Positions 33,589-44,279 of a stretch of DNA of 64,000 nucleotides are shown here, piece after piece. Source of the DNA: Hemileia vastatrix (lineage: Eukaryota > Basidiomycota > Pucciniomycetes > Pucciniales > Zaghouaniaceae); assembly GCA_030280995.1 (NCBI GenBank), contig JASXTE010000015.1:22030501-22094500 (forward strand). Direction: 5' to 3'. The notes under the pieces are model-generated. The model made no database searches. It had not been told where the DNA came from and saw nothing but the letters and a program-made list of their open reading frames with translations. The position numbers were made by a program, and so were the translations under genes. The stretch's first letter is position 1. Every line of letters begins with the position of its first letter.

Positions 33589-34572
33589 ATGCCCAGGTAT
33601 AAAAAACAAGCTCCGTTGAGCATGAGACACATTCTTCCCACACTATTTAATTTTTCTTTCACTCCTTCTTCTATTAATTTTATTTTGTCTAACTGTCCTA
33701 CTCCCACTCCCACGCCTCCACCCCCCAAAGCGGATGGCGGTATTGTCACTTGTCAATATTCCCAGGCCTGCACAGCTTGTGAATTGATGGAATACTTCTG
33801 CATCGAAAGCAGGGCCACACAAGGACCTTGCCAGAAATGCGAGTTTTGTTGCTGGAGACAGGTGACGTGTGATGCTCTTTCAAAAAATGAGTATATTGAG
33901 AGACAATTTACAAGGACTAAATACTGGGTGATCCCAAAGACCAAAGAGGTGGTCAAGGAGGAAGAGGTCGAGAATACCATGGTGACTTGGGTAGCCCAGG
34001 CCACAGGTAAAAAATGAGGGGTGGAAGAAAAGGTGGATAAACTAGTTGAAGAGGATGAGGATGAGGTTCCTATCTCAAACCGGACTTCAAAAAAACGGTG
34101 GATGATCATTGAAGATGATGATGAAGAGGAGAAGGGAGTGACAATAGAGGTCACTCCGAGGCTGTTTTTGGAACCTGATTCTGTTTTTGAAGTAAGTTTT
34201 ACCTTTTCTTGTTTCAATTTTTTGGGTTTATGCTGATGAATAAATGTTTATAAATTTTAGAATTCAGACTTCATGGCAGAAGCTCCAATTGTGGAAGCTG
34301 CTCTATTGCTGCAAGTTGATTCAAGGGAGGAGAATGAGGAAACACTTGACCAGGTGTGGTCAAAGAAACCTTGGAAGGGTAGAAGATTTAGATTCCTTGA
34401 AAACTTAAGTGATGAGATTGACAAGATTGTCGATGCCACCTCCTTCGATGTGGCAAACGAATTATTTGAAATTGGAGAGGAGGAAGTATTTGAAAAATTC
34501 AGGAAGGAAATAAGGGTGGTGTTGAAGAAAATAAAGAAATTGGTTCAGGAGAAAATGCAGGAGAAGATTTGA
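33589..34572 (+). pseudogene. Antisense accessory ORF of element E: Zn2Cys6-like, acidic protein
   Basis: It runs opposite to gag-pol, between the chromodomain end and the 3' LTR. Exon 1 (33589-34191) and exon 2 (34261-34572) are joined over a GTAAGT...TTTTAG intron of 69 bp, phase 0. About residues 55-95 form a cysteine cluster: CTACELMEYFC, then GPCQKCEFCC and VTC. The spacing (C-x2-C-x6-C-x9-C-x2-C-x9-C) is close to a fungal Zn2Cys6 DNA-binding cluster. An acidic stretch (EEDEDEV, EDDDEEE) and a helical, Lys-rich C-terminus follow. A TGA at 34015-34017 interrupts the frame. It would be removed by a 39-nt GT-AG intron (34007-34045) that keeps phase, so either a short intron or a nonsense codon is possible. 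The start is uncertain: ATG 33589 abuts the LTR and 33625 is an alternative. Function unknown. Confidence 0.55.
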
Positions 34573-35403
34573 AATGGGTAGAGAAAAAAAAGAAAAGAGG
34601 GAAGAATGAAAAAGTAGAAAGCAAATGTAATTTGTGTATTTATTTATTTTGTTGTTTTTAATTGAAATTTTGTTATATACTTTATAAGATTTTGAAAAGG
34701 AAAGAAAAAAGAAAAAAAAAAGAGAGAAGAAAAATATTTGAATAAAATTTTGTTTTAAATTTTGATGGAAGAAAATTCGAATAAAAGAAAAAAAGAAAGA
34801 ATATTTAACTGAGAAAACTTTTTGTTTAAGTTTTGAAAAGAAAAAGAATTTTTTAAATAAGAAAAATAGTTGATTGAAAATTTTGGTTTTTTATGTTTAA
34901 ATGAAAATTATAATGAGAAAAAGAAAAATTGTTATTCATGAAAATTTATTCAAGGTTATTTTGAAGTTTTTGAGGAATTTTGATTATTTGAAAAGAAAGG
35001 AAAAAAATAGTTTTGAAAAAAAAATTTTGAAAGAAAAGAGTAATTTTTTCAAAGAATTTTAAATGAGAGATTTAAAGGTTGAAGTGAAATTTGAGAAAGG
35101 TTGTCATATTGAGTTTGTGAAAATTTTTTGATAGTTTGAAGAAAAAGAAATAAGGAAATGAAAATTGTATTTTAAAAAAGAAAAAAGTTTGAAAGGAGAA
35201 AAGAAAGAAATTTAAAGGAATTATTGATATTTAAGATTTTATTTTGATGAAATTTTTAAGACTTTATTTTTATTATTATTATTTTTTTTCAATATTTATT
35301 TTTTTAATTTAATTTAATTTTTTTGAAGAAGGTTGAAAAAGCTTTTTGAAAAAAAGAAAAAGAAGAAAAAAGAAAACAGAGTAAGGATTTTTTAGAAGAA
35401 AAG

Positions 35404-35436
<33 letters not shown>

Positions 35437-35448
35437 TAAAAGAGAGTT
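34573..35448. other. GA-rich spacer in element E
   Basis: About 870 bp of purine-rich plus-strand sequence (AAAGAAAAG-type, including a pure AAAAG repeat near 35400-35430). No coding frame is supported. Confidence 0.6.
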
Positions 35449-38400
35449 TTAAGGTTTTGGTTTTAAAGGATATTTAAGATAAAAAGATTTTAGGAGTTCA
35501 GGGGCATTAGAAACATTGATGGTTGGTTCCCAGGATGTTTTGCCTGAGTCATCGAGGAAGCCTTCCCATTCCACGAGGTATTGAAGTTTCCCCTTGCGCA
35601 TTCTTGAATCAAAGATACAGCTTACTTCCCACTCTAGATGGTCTTCTACTTCGACCAGTTCCAGAGGAGGTTGGTTCCTGCCTGGGTATGTTTCTCAAGC
35701 CAGTTCCAGGAGAGATACGTGGAAGACAGGGTGAATAGCCTGCCATTTAGGAGGTAACTTGAGTTGAAATGCAGTTTTAGAGACTTTGGAGTCGATTTCA
35801 AATGGTCCCAAGCGCTTTTCGGCCAGTTTCTTTGATGGTCAAGTCGTTAGAATGTTTCGTGCATCGAGCCATACTTTGTTGCCTGGTTTAAAGGAAGGAG
35901 CAGATTGTTGATGTTTTCTGGCTTGTTCCTTGTACCTTTGAATTGCTAATTCCAAGTTTGATTTAAGTTCTTCTTGGAGTCATGATATGGTTCGAAGATA
36001 ATGTTCCGCTGGATGACTAGTTCCATATGGTTCGAAGATAATGTTCCGCTGGATGACTAGTTCCTACATGGATTGAGTTGAATCGAGGATATCTTCCATA
36101 AAAAGTTTCAAAAGGAGATTGTTGTGTCAAAGAATGAGTCGAGTTATTATAAGCAAATTCGGCCAATGGTAACCATGTAGTCCAATTGTCTTGTTGATAA
36201 CTGACATACATTCGGAGGTATTGCTCGAGGATTTGATTGACCCTTTCCATTTGCCCATTGGTTTCAGGATCATAGGCCGTGGAGAGATTCCTTGTGATAT
36301 TGAGTTTTCAACACAATTGAGTCCAGAATGTGGATACAAACAATGAGCCTTTATCTGAAATAATATCATTAGGTAAGCCATGTTTGGAAAATACATATTC
36401 TAGAAACAATTTTGACAAATCTTCTGCTGTAGCAGTAGTAGTGGTTTTTATAAAAATAGAAATTTTTGAAAATCTATCTACTATTACTAATATAGAATCA
36501 AAATTATTAGAAAGAGGAAGTTGAGAAATAAAATCCATTGATAAAGATTCACAAGGTTTAGAGGGAATAGGAAGTGGTTGAAGCAACCCATGCTTCCGGT
36601 GACGGGGAGCCTTATTCCTATTACATTTGTAACAAGATCTTATATAGGCCTTGATTTCTCTGGTCATTACTGGCCAGAAGAAATCCCTCGCTATTAACTG
36701 GTAGGTTTTATCAACCCCAAAATGACCAGCTAATGGAGAATCATGTTGACTATTGAAAATCAATAATTTTATTTCATTGTTGTCAGGTATGACTACTCTA
36801 CCTTCGAAAACTAATAGACCTAATTCAATACTAACTCTTTTGGCCCCTTTCTTCGAGAGTATTTTGTCTTTTAACCCTAAACAATAATTTTCCTTTTACT
36901 GAGCTTCGAGGATGTTGGATAGTGGATTTTGAAAAGATTGAATTGTCATCCAATTAAATTGATGAGTCGTTAACATTGATTTGTTGAAGATTGATTTCAC
37001 ATTTTCTGGGTTCTTATCAGCAAATGCATCCCCTCGCTGTGGGTAAATGTCCTCCCGACATGACAGGATATCTGGGACAATACAGTTCTTACCTGGGCGA
37101 TAGGAAATAGAAAAAGGAAATTCAGACAGAAATTCAGCCCACCTGGCCTGATGCCTGGTTATCACTTTGGAAGACATGAAGTATTTCAAAGCATTATGGT
37201 CAGTCAGGATCTGAAAAGGACTATCTAGGATGAGAAGAAAAGAGCGCCATTTTTTAAGACAATGAATGATAGCTAAAAGCTCTTTGTCATGAATTTCATA
37301 ATTTAATTCTGCCGCAATGAGTTTGCGTGACTCAAAAGCAACAGGATGAAACATTTTTTTTTCAGGATTGAATTGAGAGATGATTCCTGCAATAGCATAA
37401 TCTCTAGCTTCTGTCTCGAGTATTGTCAAAGCAGAAGGATCAAAGTGACAAAGAATTGGAGCTGTGGTGAATGCAGTCTTCAATGCTTCGATTTCTTTTG
37501 TGCTGTAGAAGTAAAAAAAAGGAATATCTTTTCTAAGAAGATAAGTAAGATTGGAAATAGTTTTAGAGTAATCTTTAATAAATATTCTATAGAAATTGGC
37601 AAAACCCAAAAATCCTTGGAGGGATTTAACGGTTTTGGGCTCAGGCTATTCCAGGACTTTTTGGAATTTTTTGTCCTCCATGACTAAACCATCAGTGGAC
37701 AAAGTAAACCCCAAAAAATCAATAGATTTAAGATGGAATTCACGTTTATTGTGCTTAGTGTAGAGACCATGATCCCGAAGGCGATTTAGAACCTGTCAAA
37801 CATGATGAATATTCTCATCAAGTGTGTCAGAGAAAATTAAAATATTGTCTAAATAGACAACAAAAAATTGTTTGACAACATCTTGAAAGATGTCATTAAC
37901 AAAAGTTGAAAAGTAGATGGTGCGTTACACAATCCAAAAGGCATAACTAAATATTCAAAACTACCAAATCTAGTGCGCATTGAAGCCAGTGGTTCATGAC
38001 CTTCCGCAATGCAAATAAGAGTATAAGCACCTCTAAGATCTATTTTAGAAAAGAAATTAGCACCATTGAAAAGGGTAAGAAGAAATGACATAGGGGGAAC
38101 AGGATATGCATTCTTCTTAGTGACTGTGTTGAGCTTTCTATAGTCAAAACACAACCTAAGGCTACCATCCTTTTTCTTTACAAAACAAACAGGGGAGCCG
38201 GTTGGAGATTTACTGGCTCTGATGAAACCTTTGGATACATTCTCTGCAATGTAGTCTTGAAGAACTTGAGTTCTGTCCTTCGACAAAGAATAGACAGGAC
38301 CTGCCAGAGGTACTGGACCTATTAACTGTATTTGATGGTCGTAGGTTTGATGAGGTGGTAACTTATCGGCCTTGCCGATTGAGAAAAAATCAAGGAAATC

Positions 38401-39117
38401 ATGATAGATTTCCGGTAGAGTTGATTTAATGGCTTCAACGTTGATTTGGTTGTCATCATCTTCTTTGAGAGAATCTGTCGAGGGAAGAACAGAATTGAGA
38501 GAGCATAATTTGACTACTTTGAGGCAATTTAACTCCTCTTCAAGCAAAGTTATTGAGCTAGAAGAGTTAGCCAATTGCTCATTTAGAGAAAGATCAGATG
38601 CTTGCAAGTCATCTGGCAGAGATTTTTCCTCTAGCAGGACATTTTCAGGCGGGTTGTTTAACTCCCTATTGACCTGCATTGAAGATTCAGAAATATACTT
38701 AGCATGTGGGGTGATCAATCCCCATGAACAATCAATTTCAGGATTCCAATACATTGAAAAGTCATGGCCAAGAATGGTATTGTCCATTCTTGAGGCGTCC
38801 AAGACTGATAATTCCCACTCGAAGGGGGGGGAATTCAGAAAGTTGAAAACCCATAAAACTTTCTTACTTACCCAATATTTGGGTTCCTCTGATTCAACCA
38901 AATAAATTGGAGTTCGGTCGATATCTGTGAATGTCAGCTTTAACCTCTCCGAAAAAGATAAACTGACAAAAGAAATTGAAGCTCCAGAGTCTATGAGACA
39001 AATGAAGGGGGTATCCTTCTTAAAAAGAATGAATCTCAAGTGGTTTAAGGCAACTCCAGTCCTTAAGACATGGAGGTTCTGTGCAGTGGGAGAGATAAGA
39101 TAGTTTTCTTTGCACAC
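35449..39117 (-). pseudogene. Element E protease-RT-RNase H-integrase-chromodomain (broken)
   Basis: Protease IDSGASISFVS sits near 38990. The RT has GSPVCFVKKKDGSLRLCFDY, SKIDLRGAY, MPFGLCNAPSTFQ and, after a frameshift near 37900, VVYLDNILIFSD, where the second catalytic Asp of the Y-x-D-D motif has become Asn. RNase H follows (SRKLIAAELNYEIHDKELLAI). The integrase has an HHCC part (AGHFGVDKTYQLIARDFFW, then CYKCNRNK) and D, D, E in SMDFISQLP, IISDKGSLF and GQMERVNQ. The chromodomain (KLQYLVEWEGF, then KTSWEPTINVSNAPELLKS) ends the frame at 35449. Stops after HHV, EAQ, QLC, ILTT and the LEP block, plus one TAG where the family has Trp, disable it. A 39-bp tandem duplication at about 35988-36064 adds a further lesion. 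Confidence 0.9.
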
Positions 39118-39130
39118 AAGTAAACTATCT

Positions 39131-40304
39131 ACTAGTTTTTTGACTTTGAACTAGTACCTTCTCTTTCCTTCAACTTCACACAATCTTCTAGCTTGTGCTT
39201 ACCCCCACAATACATACATAGCCCATTATCTGCTCATCTCTTCCTCTCAGCTTCTTTAAGTTCCCTTTTTGGGTCCAATATCTTACTGATATTGCCTGGG
39301 GTTGAGCCTTTTGGTCAAGGTTTGTCCTTTCCCTTATTGGGTTTGGATTGAGTTGGCCATGGGTGTGAAGAAGGTCCCGATTTAAAATTTAGGCCTTGAG
39401 ATTTGTTGGAGTATTGAAAATGTTGTAGTCGTCCTTGGTAAACGCCGTTGAGTTGGAGGGTTCAATCCATTAAATCCGTTAAAGTAGTCATCTTCTGACC
39501 ATGAAGATTAAATTGATCCAGAATCCTGGAAGGAAGTCCCTTTTTGAAATGATACTTGAGGGCAGCATCATTCCAACCTACTCGAGTTTGAAGTGCTCTG
39601 AAGTTTGAGATATATTCAGAGGCTTTACCATTATCACTCATGCAGAGGAAATCAATTTCAATTTCCGTGTTGTCAGTTTCATTAGGGTCACCAAACAATG
39701 TAAAAAGTTGGTCTTCAAACTTTTCCCAGTTATTGATAAGTAAGTGGGTTTCTGTCGAAGAGAGCATGAGAAGATAAGGTTTGAACCATCTGGCTGCTTT
39801 TCTGGCAAGGAATGAAGAAGCGTAAACAACCTTTGATTGGTTGTTATTGAAGGTTCAAGGGTCGTTATGGAACAGGAGCTTGCAGGTTTGCAAGAAGGGG
39901 CACAATCTGTCTGGGTGTTCTCCATCCAATTTTTCAGGAGATTTCATGGAAGGAGTTTTGAATTTTGATCCCTCCGAAGACATTGGATTTGAAAGTGTTT
40001 TCATGAAAAGTCTCATGAAGTCTTCTAGAGAACTAGATGGTCCAGGTTCCAAAGGTTGACCAGAAGGGTGAGTAGCAGGGGCAGATGGTGCCTCATGCAT
40101 CATATCCTCTCCTTCTTCTTCATCGCTAGAGTCCTCAAAATCCTGGGGGATTTCTTCCACAGATTGGACTGAGTGTTCCCATTCCCTAAGGTCAAGAGGT
40201 TCCAGGGAGTGAGTGCAGGAAACAGGCCGTGTGGCTGTTGGCCTGCCTCTGGCGCAAGCCCTAGTAGTAGCGCCTGTAGGAGGAGTGCATTGAACAGGTG
40301 CCAT
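39131..40304 (-). pseudogene. Element E gag (broken)
   Basis: It starts at the ATG at 40304. An N-terminal acidic region (EIPQDFEDSSDEEEGEDMM) and a Pro/Ser-rich linker lead to a Ty3-type gag domain: ARKAARWFKPYL, NWEKFEDQLFTLFGDP, IDFLCMSDNGKASEYISNF and YHFKKGLPSRILDQF. A zinc knuckle CMYCGGKHKLEDC follows, one residue shorter than the canonical CX2CX4HX4C. In-frame TGA codons occur after FHNDP, LMD, KDKP and KR. The pol frame is not the gag frame. Confidence 0.85.
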
Positions 40305-40380
40305 TTTTAAAGATTTAAAAACACACAAAAAAAGGATGTAGTAGTGTAAAGAATGAGAACTACAGAGAATTAAATTATAC

Positions 40381-41186
40381 TTTCACCGGACAACCTACAC
40401 ACAAGGTCAAGGGTGTTCCTGAAAGTGAGATGGAGGGAGGAGTTTAGAAACTTCTTTGAAGTACAGAGGAAATATTTGAGGAATTGATTTGAAGATGATT
40501 CTAAAGAAAAGCTGCTTCTTCGAGGTAGGTTCAATAAGAATCTCAATATAATTTAAAGGTAATATTAATATTCTTAGGATCTCACAAAGGGTTGTAAACT
40601 CAATAATCAAAGATTTAAGTTTTAGAAATGATTACTGAGAAAATATGGAAATGTACAATAATAATGATTTAACCTGAAGCTTTACCACTATTAACTATAT
40701 ATATGTTTTATAATTTAATTCTAAAGAATGTCAAACCAAAATCCAATCCCTTTTATATCCATTACCCCTCCTTGCATTGATCTCATTCCCATCCATCATT
40801 CTGCACACCACAGACCTCCTAAAAACACCTGTTACACCTGAACCCTCCTCACTAACATCCGATAACCCTTTTACCCTCCACTAACCGTCCCGTCCATGCT
40901 CACTACCCCTGTTAATAACCCACAGATACTAAATAAACCTTTTAGCAGAATATTGCATTGACTGTTGCGCTGTGCGTCGCTTATCAAGGAAAAGACTAAA
41001 CACACTATTGAGAGATTAACTAATTTAGATTTAAAGTTTAGATTAGCGCGGTTGAATAGTGAGTACACAAAGGAAAGTCGCAGTTGCTATGTAGAATTGC
41101 TTTCTGCACTTTGAATATGGATTTAAACCTCTTTATTATTAATTTAATGAGTTTCTTTTGCCTCAAGTGTCATGTGGCGCATGACA
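40381..41186 (-). repeat. 5' LTR of element E
   Basis: Matches 32782-33587. The inner terminus is TTTCACC instead of TGTCACC, and the outer end is CATGACA. A minus-strand TATAAAAGG at 40757-40749 is a likely core promoter. Followed by the TAGAC duplication. Confidence 0.92.
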
Positions 41187-41213
41187 TAGACAAAAATTAT
41201 AAAATAATCAAAA

Positions 41214-42310
41214 ATACTTTAAAAATTTAAAAATTTAAAAATTTAAAAATTTAAAAATTTAAAAATTTAAAAATTTAAAAATTTAAAAATTTAAAAATTT
41301 AAAAATTTAAAAATTTAAAAATTTAAAAATTTAAAAATTTAAAAATTTAAAAATTTAAAAATTTAAAAATTTAAAAATTTAAAAATTTAAAAATTTAAAA
41401 ATTTAAAAATTTAAAAATTTAAAAATTTAAAAATTTAAAAATTTAAAAATTTAAAAATTTAAAAATTTAAAAATTTAAAAATTTAAAAATTTAAAAATTT
41501 AAAAATTTAAAAATTTAAAAATTTAAAAATTTAAAAATTTAAAAATTTAAAAATTTAAAAATTTAAAAATTTAAAAATTTAAAAATTTAAAAATTTAAAA
41601 ATTTAAAAATTTAAAAATTTAAAAATTTAAAAATTTAAAAATTTAAAAATTTAAAAATTTAAAAATTTAAAAATTTAAAAATTTAAAAATTTAAAAATTT
41701 AAAAATTTAAAAATTTAAAAATTTAAAAATTTAAAAATTTAAAAATTTAAAAATTTAAAAATTTAAAAATTTAAAAATTTAAAAATTTAAAAATTTAAAA
41801 ATTTAAAAATTTAAAAATTTAAAAATTTAAAAATTTAAAAATTTAAAAATTTAAAAATTTAAAAATTTAAAAATTTAAAAATTTAAAAATTTAAAAATTT
41901 AAAAATTTAAAAATTTAAAAATTTAAAAATTTAAAAATTTAAAAATTTAAAAATTTAAAAATTTAAAAATTTAAAAATTTAAAAATTTAAAAATTTAAAA
42001 ATTTAAAAATTTAAAAATTTAAAAATTTAAAAATTTAAAAATTTAAAAATTTAAAAATTTAAAAATTTAAAAATTTAAAAATTTAAAAATTTAAAAATTT
42101 AAAAATTTAAAAATTTAAAAATTTAAAAATTTAAAAATTTAAAAATTTAAAAATTTAAAAATTTAAAAATTTAAAAATTTAAAAATTTAAAAATTTAAAA
42201 ATTTAAAAATTTAAAAATTTAAAAATTTAAAAATTTAAAAATTTAAAAATTTAAAAATTTAAAAATTTAAAAATTTAAAAATTTAAAAATTTAAAAATTT
42301 AAAAATTTAA
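41214..42310. repeat. Satellite array of AAAAATTT, about 137 copies of 8 bp
   Basis: An almost uninterrupted 8-bp tandem repeat of about 1.1 kb made only of A and T. It lies between the target duplication of element E and the upstream LTR of element B. Degenerate units continue to about 42400. The copy number may be limited by assembly. Confidence 0.97.
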
Positions 42311-42472
42311 AATTAAAAAATTTTTTTTTTAAAAATTTAAATTTTTTTTAAAAAAATCTAAAAAAATCTTAGAATTTAAAAAACTTTAGGAATTTTTTTT
42401 AACATTTGAAAGTGGTTATTTCATACTACATACTGCATTTTGCATTTTGAATGATTTATAATCCATCTTTAT

Positions 42473-43598
42473 TGTCAGCCAGCTATTCCAGGAGTCCAAT
42501 AAATGATATGTAACTTATAAAACCTGAAAGAGTGGGTAAGAATTGTATTTAATGAATATAAATTAATATTTTATTGCATAATAAAATTATATAAGTATTT
42601 TATTATATACAAGTGTTATATTAATTTTATTGGTTATATATATTTTTATATACATGTAAATTGAACATAATATAATATATTCTACAAATAATGGCGCATT
42701 TTTATGTATTTAATAATTATAAATTTACATTTAATTAATTGAAGAACATATATTATAATTATAAGTGTAAAATTGACTTATAATATAATTAAATTAATTA
42801 TTTGAATTTATATATTAAATAATACATTTCATATAATACTAAGCAATAATTAATGACGCTTCTTTTGACCCTTAATTGTGTCAGGAAAAACCAATTAATT
42901 AATTTATACTAAATTGAGATTAATTACATGTTTTGTTGCGTCAAAGTATTTTTTGTTTCACTTAAAATATCCTTAAATCAGACTGTACCATCTGTTTGGA
43001 ATTATTTTCTCATAGTTCCTATGTTCCAATCTTGTTTAGTTATTCACTATTTTTACTTACTGATTTGGGAATTAATGGTGGGAAAATTGGATTCTTAATT
43101 GGGGTTTTAATTATTTGTTTCATATTTTTCTCTACATTGTTATGTTTCATTTACTCTTTGATATACTTGTTTTATTCTATTCTAATTATTGTATTTACAA
43201 ATATAGTGGCGCTTCAGAGGACCCATTGCCTATAAAAGGGCCTTGGATAATCCCCTGTAGCCTCATCACTTATTATACACTCAACAAATTAAATACACTT
43301 TTTATATTACGTTTATATTCTTTTTATTAGTAATAAAATTCTAATTAAAATTCTATATAAAAAATTAAAGGTTGCTTTAAGTCTGATAGTGATCATAGTG
43401 TCTGCTGCGCATAGTTCTTACATCATAATAATATTATTAATTAATAATAACCTCATTTTTGTCACCTCTCAAGAAAACCGTTGTTGATTCCTCTCAATAA
43501 ATTAAATAATCTTTTTATATTTTATTTCTTTTATTTTCCTTCTTGTCCTCCTCCATTTCTCCACCTTTTCTTACCTACTTCTAGACGACTGACCGACA
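42473..43598 (+). repeat. 5' LTR of element B
   Basis: 1126 bp. A TATAAAAGGG core promoter at 43231-43240 is followed within 40 bp by the block CCCCTGTAGCCTCATCACTT. Both are conserved in all copies of this LTR family (near 51240, 52649, 60674 and 63291). Confidence 0.95.
43231..43240 (+). promoter_or_regulatory. LTR core promoter (TATAAAAGGG) of element B
   Basis: TATA-box match at the same position in the five LTR copies of this family. Transcription probably starts 25-60 bp downstream, marking the U3/R boundary. The position is inferred. Confidence 0.6.
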
Positions 43599-44279
43599 AC
43601 TGGGGACCTTTCCAAACGACGACAACGATTGAGCCTGGCGACGAACGACAAAACTCACAGACCACCTAGCAAAAACAAAACTTTTTCGGCGACTGTGTTT
43701 CGAACTTGGGTTCGATCTCTTAGGTTTCTATTATATTAATTCTTATATTATTTTGAAGTGATTTTTCGATCACTATAGTAAGTTCACCTTTGCACCTCTC
43801 ACTCATATTACTATATTTTTACTGCAATAACAGTGATTGTGGCTTAATTGCTGATTCACTGAGTGTAAGTGTTCAATTATTAAATTTTTTTCCTAGTTGA
43901 CCATTATAGAGTGTTAAATCCTCTTAGTCCTAGAAGAATTGAAATTTTTTATTAATACAAATTGAATTATTAATTTAATTTTTTTTATATTATTAATTAT
44001 TTTTAATTTTGGTTGACTTAAAAGTACTTTGTGCTTAGTCCCAAATATATTGCCATATTTAATATTGGTAATTAACTGGTTGAATTAACTTGATTGTTTA
44101 TTCCCAATTTAACCTTGCAATCCATTTTTTTTAATAAAAATTAATAATTATCACTTTATATTGAAAATATTTTTTTCTATAAATTAATAAGATTTTTTTT
44201 ATTATTTGGAGCAATTATTAACTAACTTTTATTATTTTTTTTTAAAAAATAAGAAGTAAATTAAAATCTTCCCACTAGT
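43599..44279 (+). other. 5' leader of element B
   Basis: About 680 bp with the primer-binding-like TGGGGACCTTTCC, a tRNA B-box-like GGTTCGATCTC near 43711, and AT-rich sequence to the gag start. No ORF is supported. Confidence 0.6.

Larger units (their letters stand above)
32782..41186 (-). mobile_element. Element E: Ty3/gypsy chromovirus, minus strand, with a plus-strand accessory ORF
   Basis: LTRs at 32782-33587 and 40381-41186 (both 806 bp) bound the element. The duplication TAGAC is present on both sides (32777-32781 and 41187-41191). On the minus strand the order is gag (from 40304), protease, RT, RNase H, integrase, chromodomain (ending 35449), then a GA-rich spacer, an antisense gene, and the 3' LTR. 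It belongs to a family different from A, B and C: the sequence, zinc knuckle and chromodomain differ. The polyprotein carries about ten stops and at least one frameshift, most of the stops being TGA. Confidence 0.93.

Noticed and set aside
35523..35738. 71-codon plus-strand ORF in element E
   Set aside because: It is antisense to the chromodomain of the pol frame.
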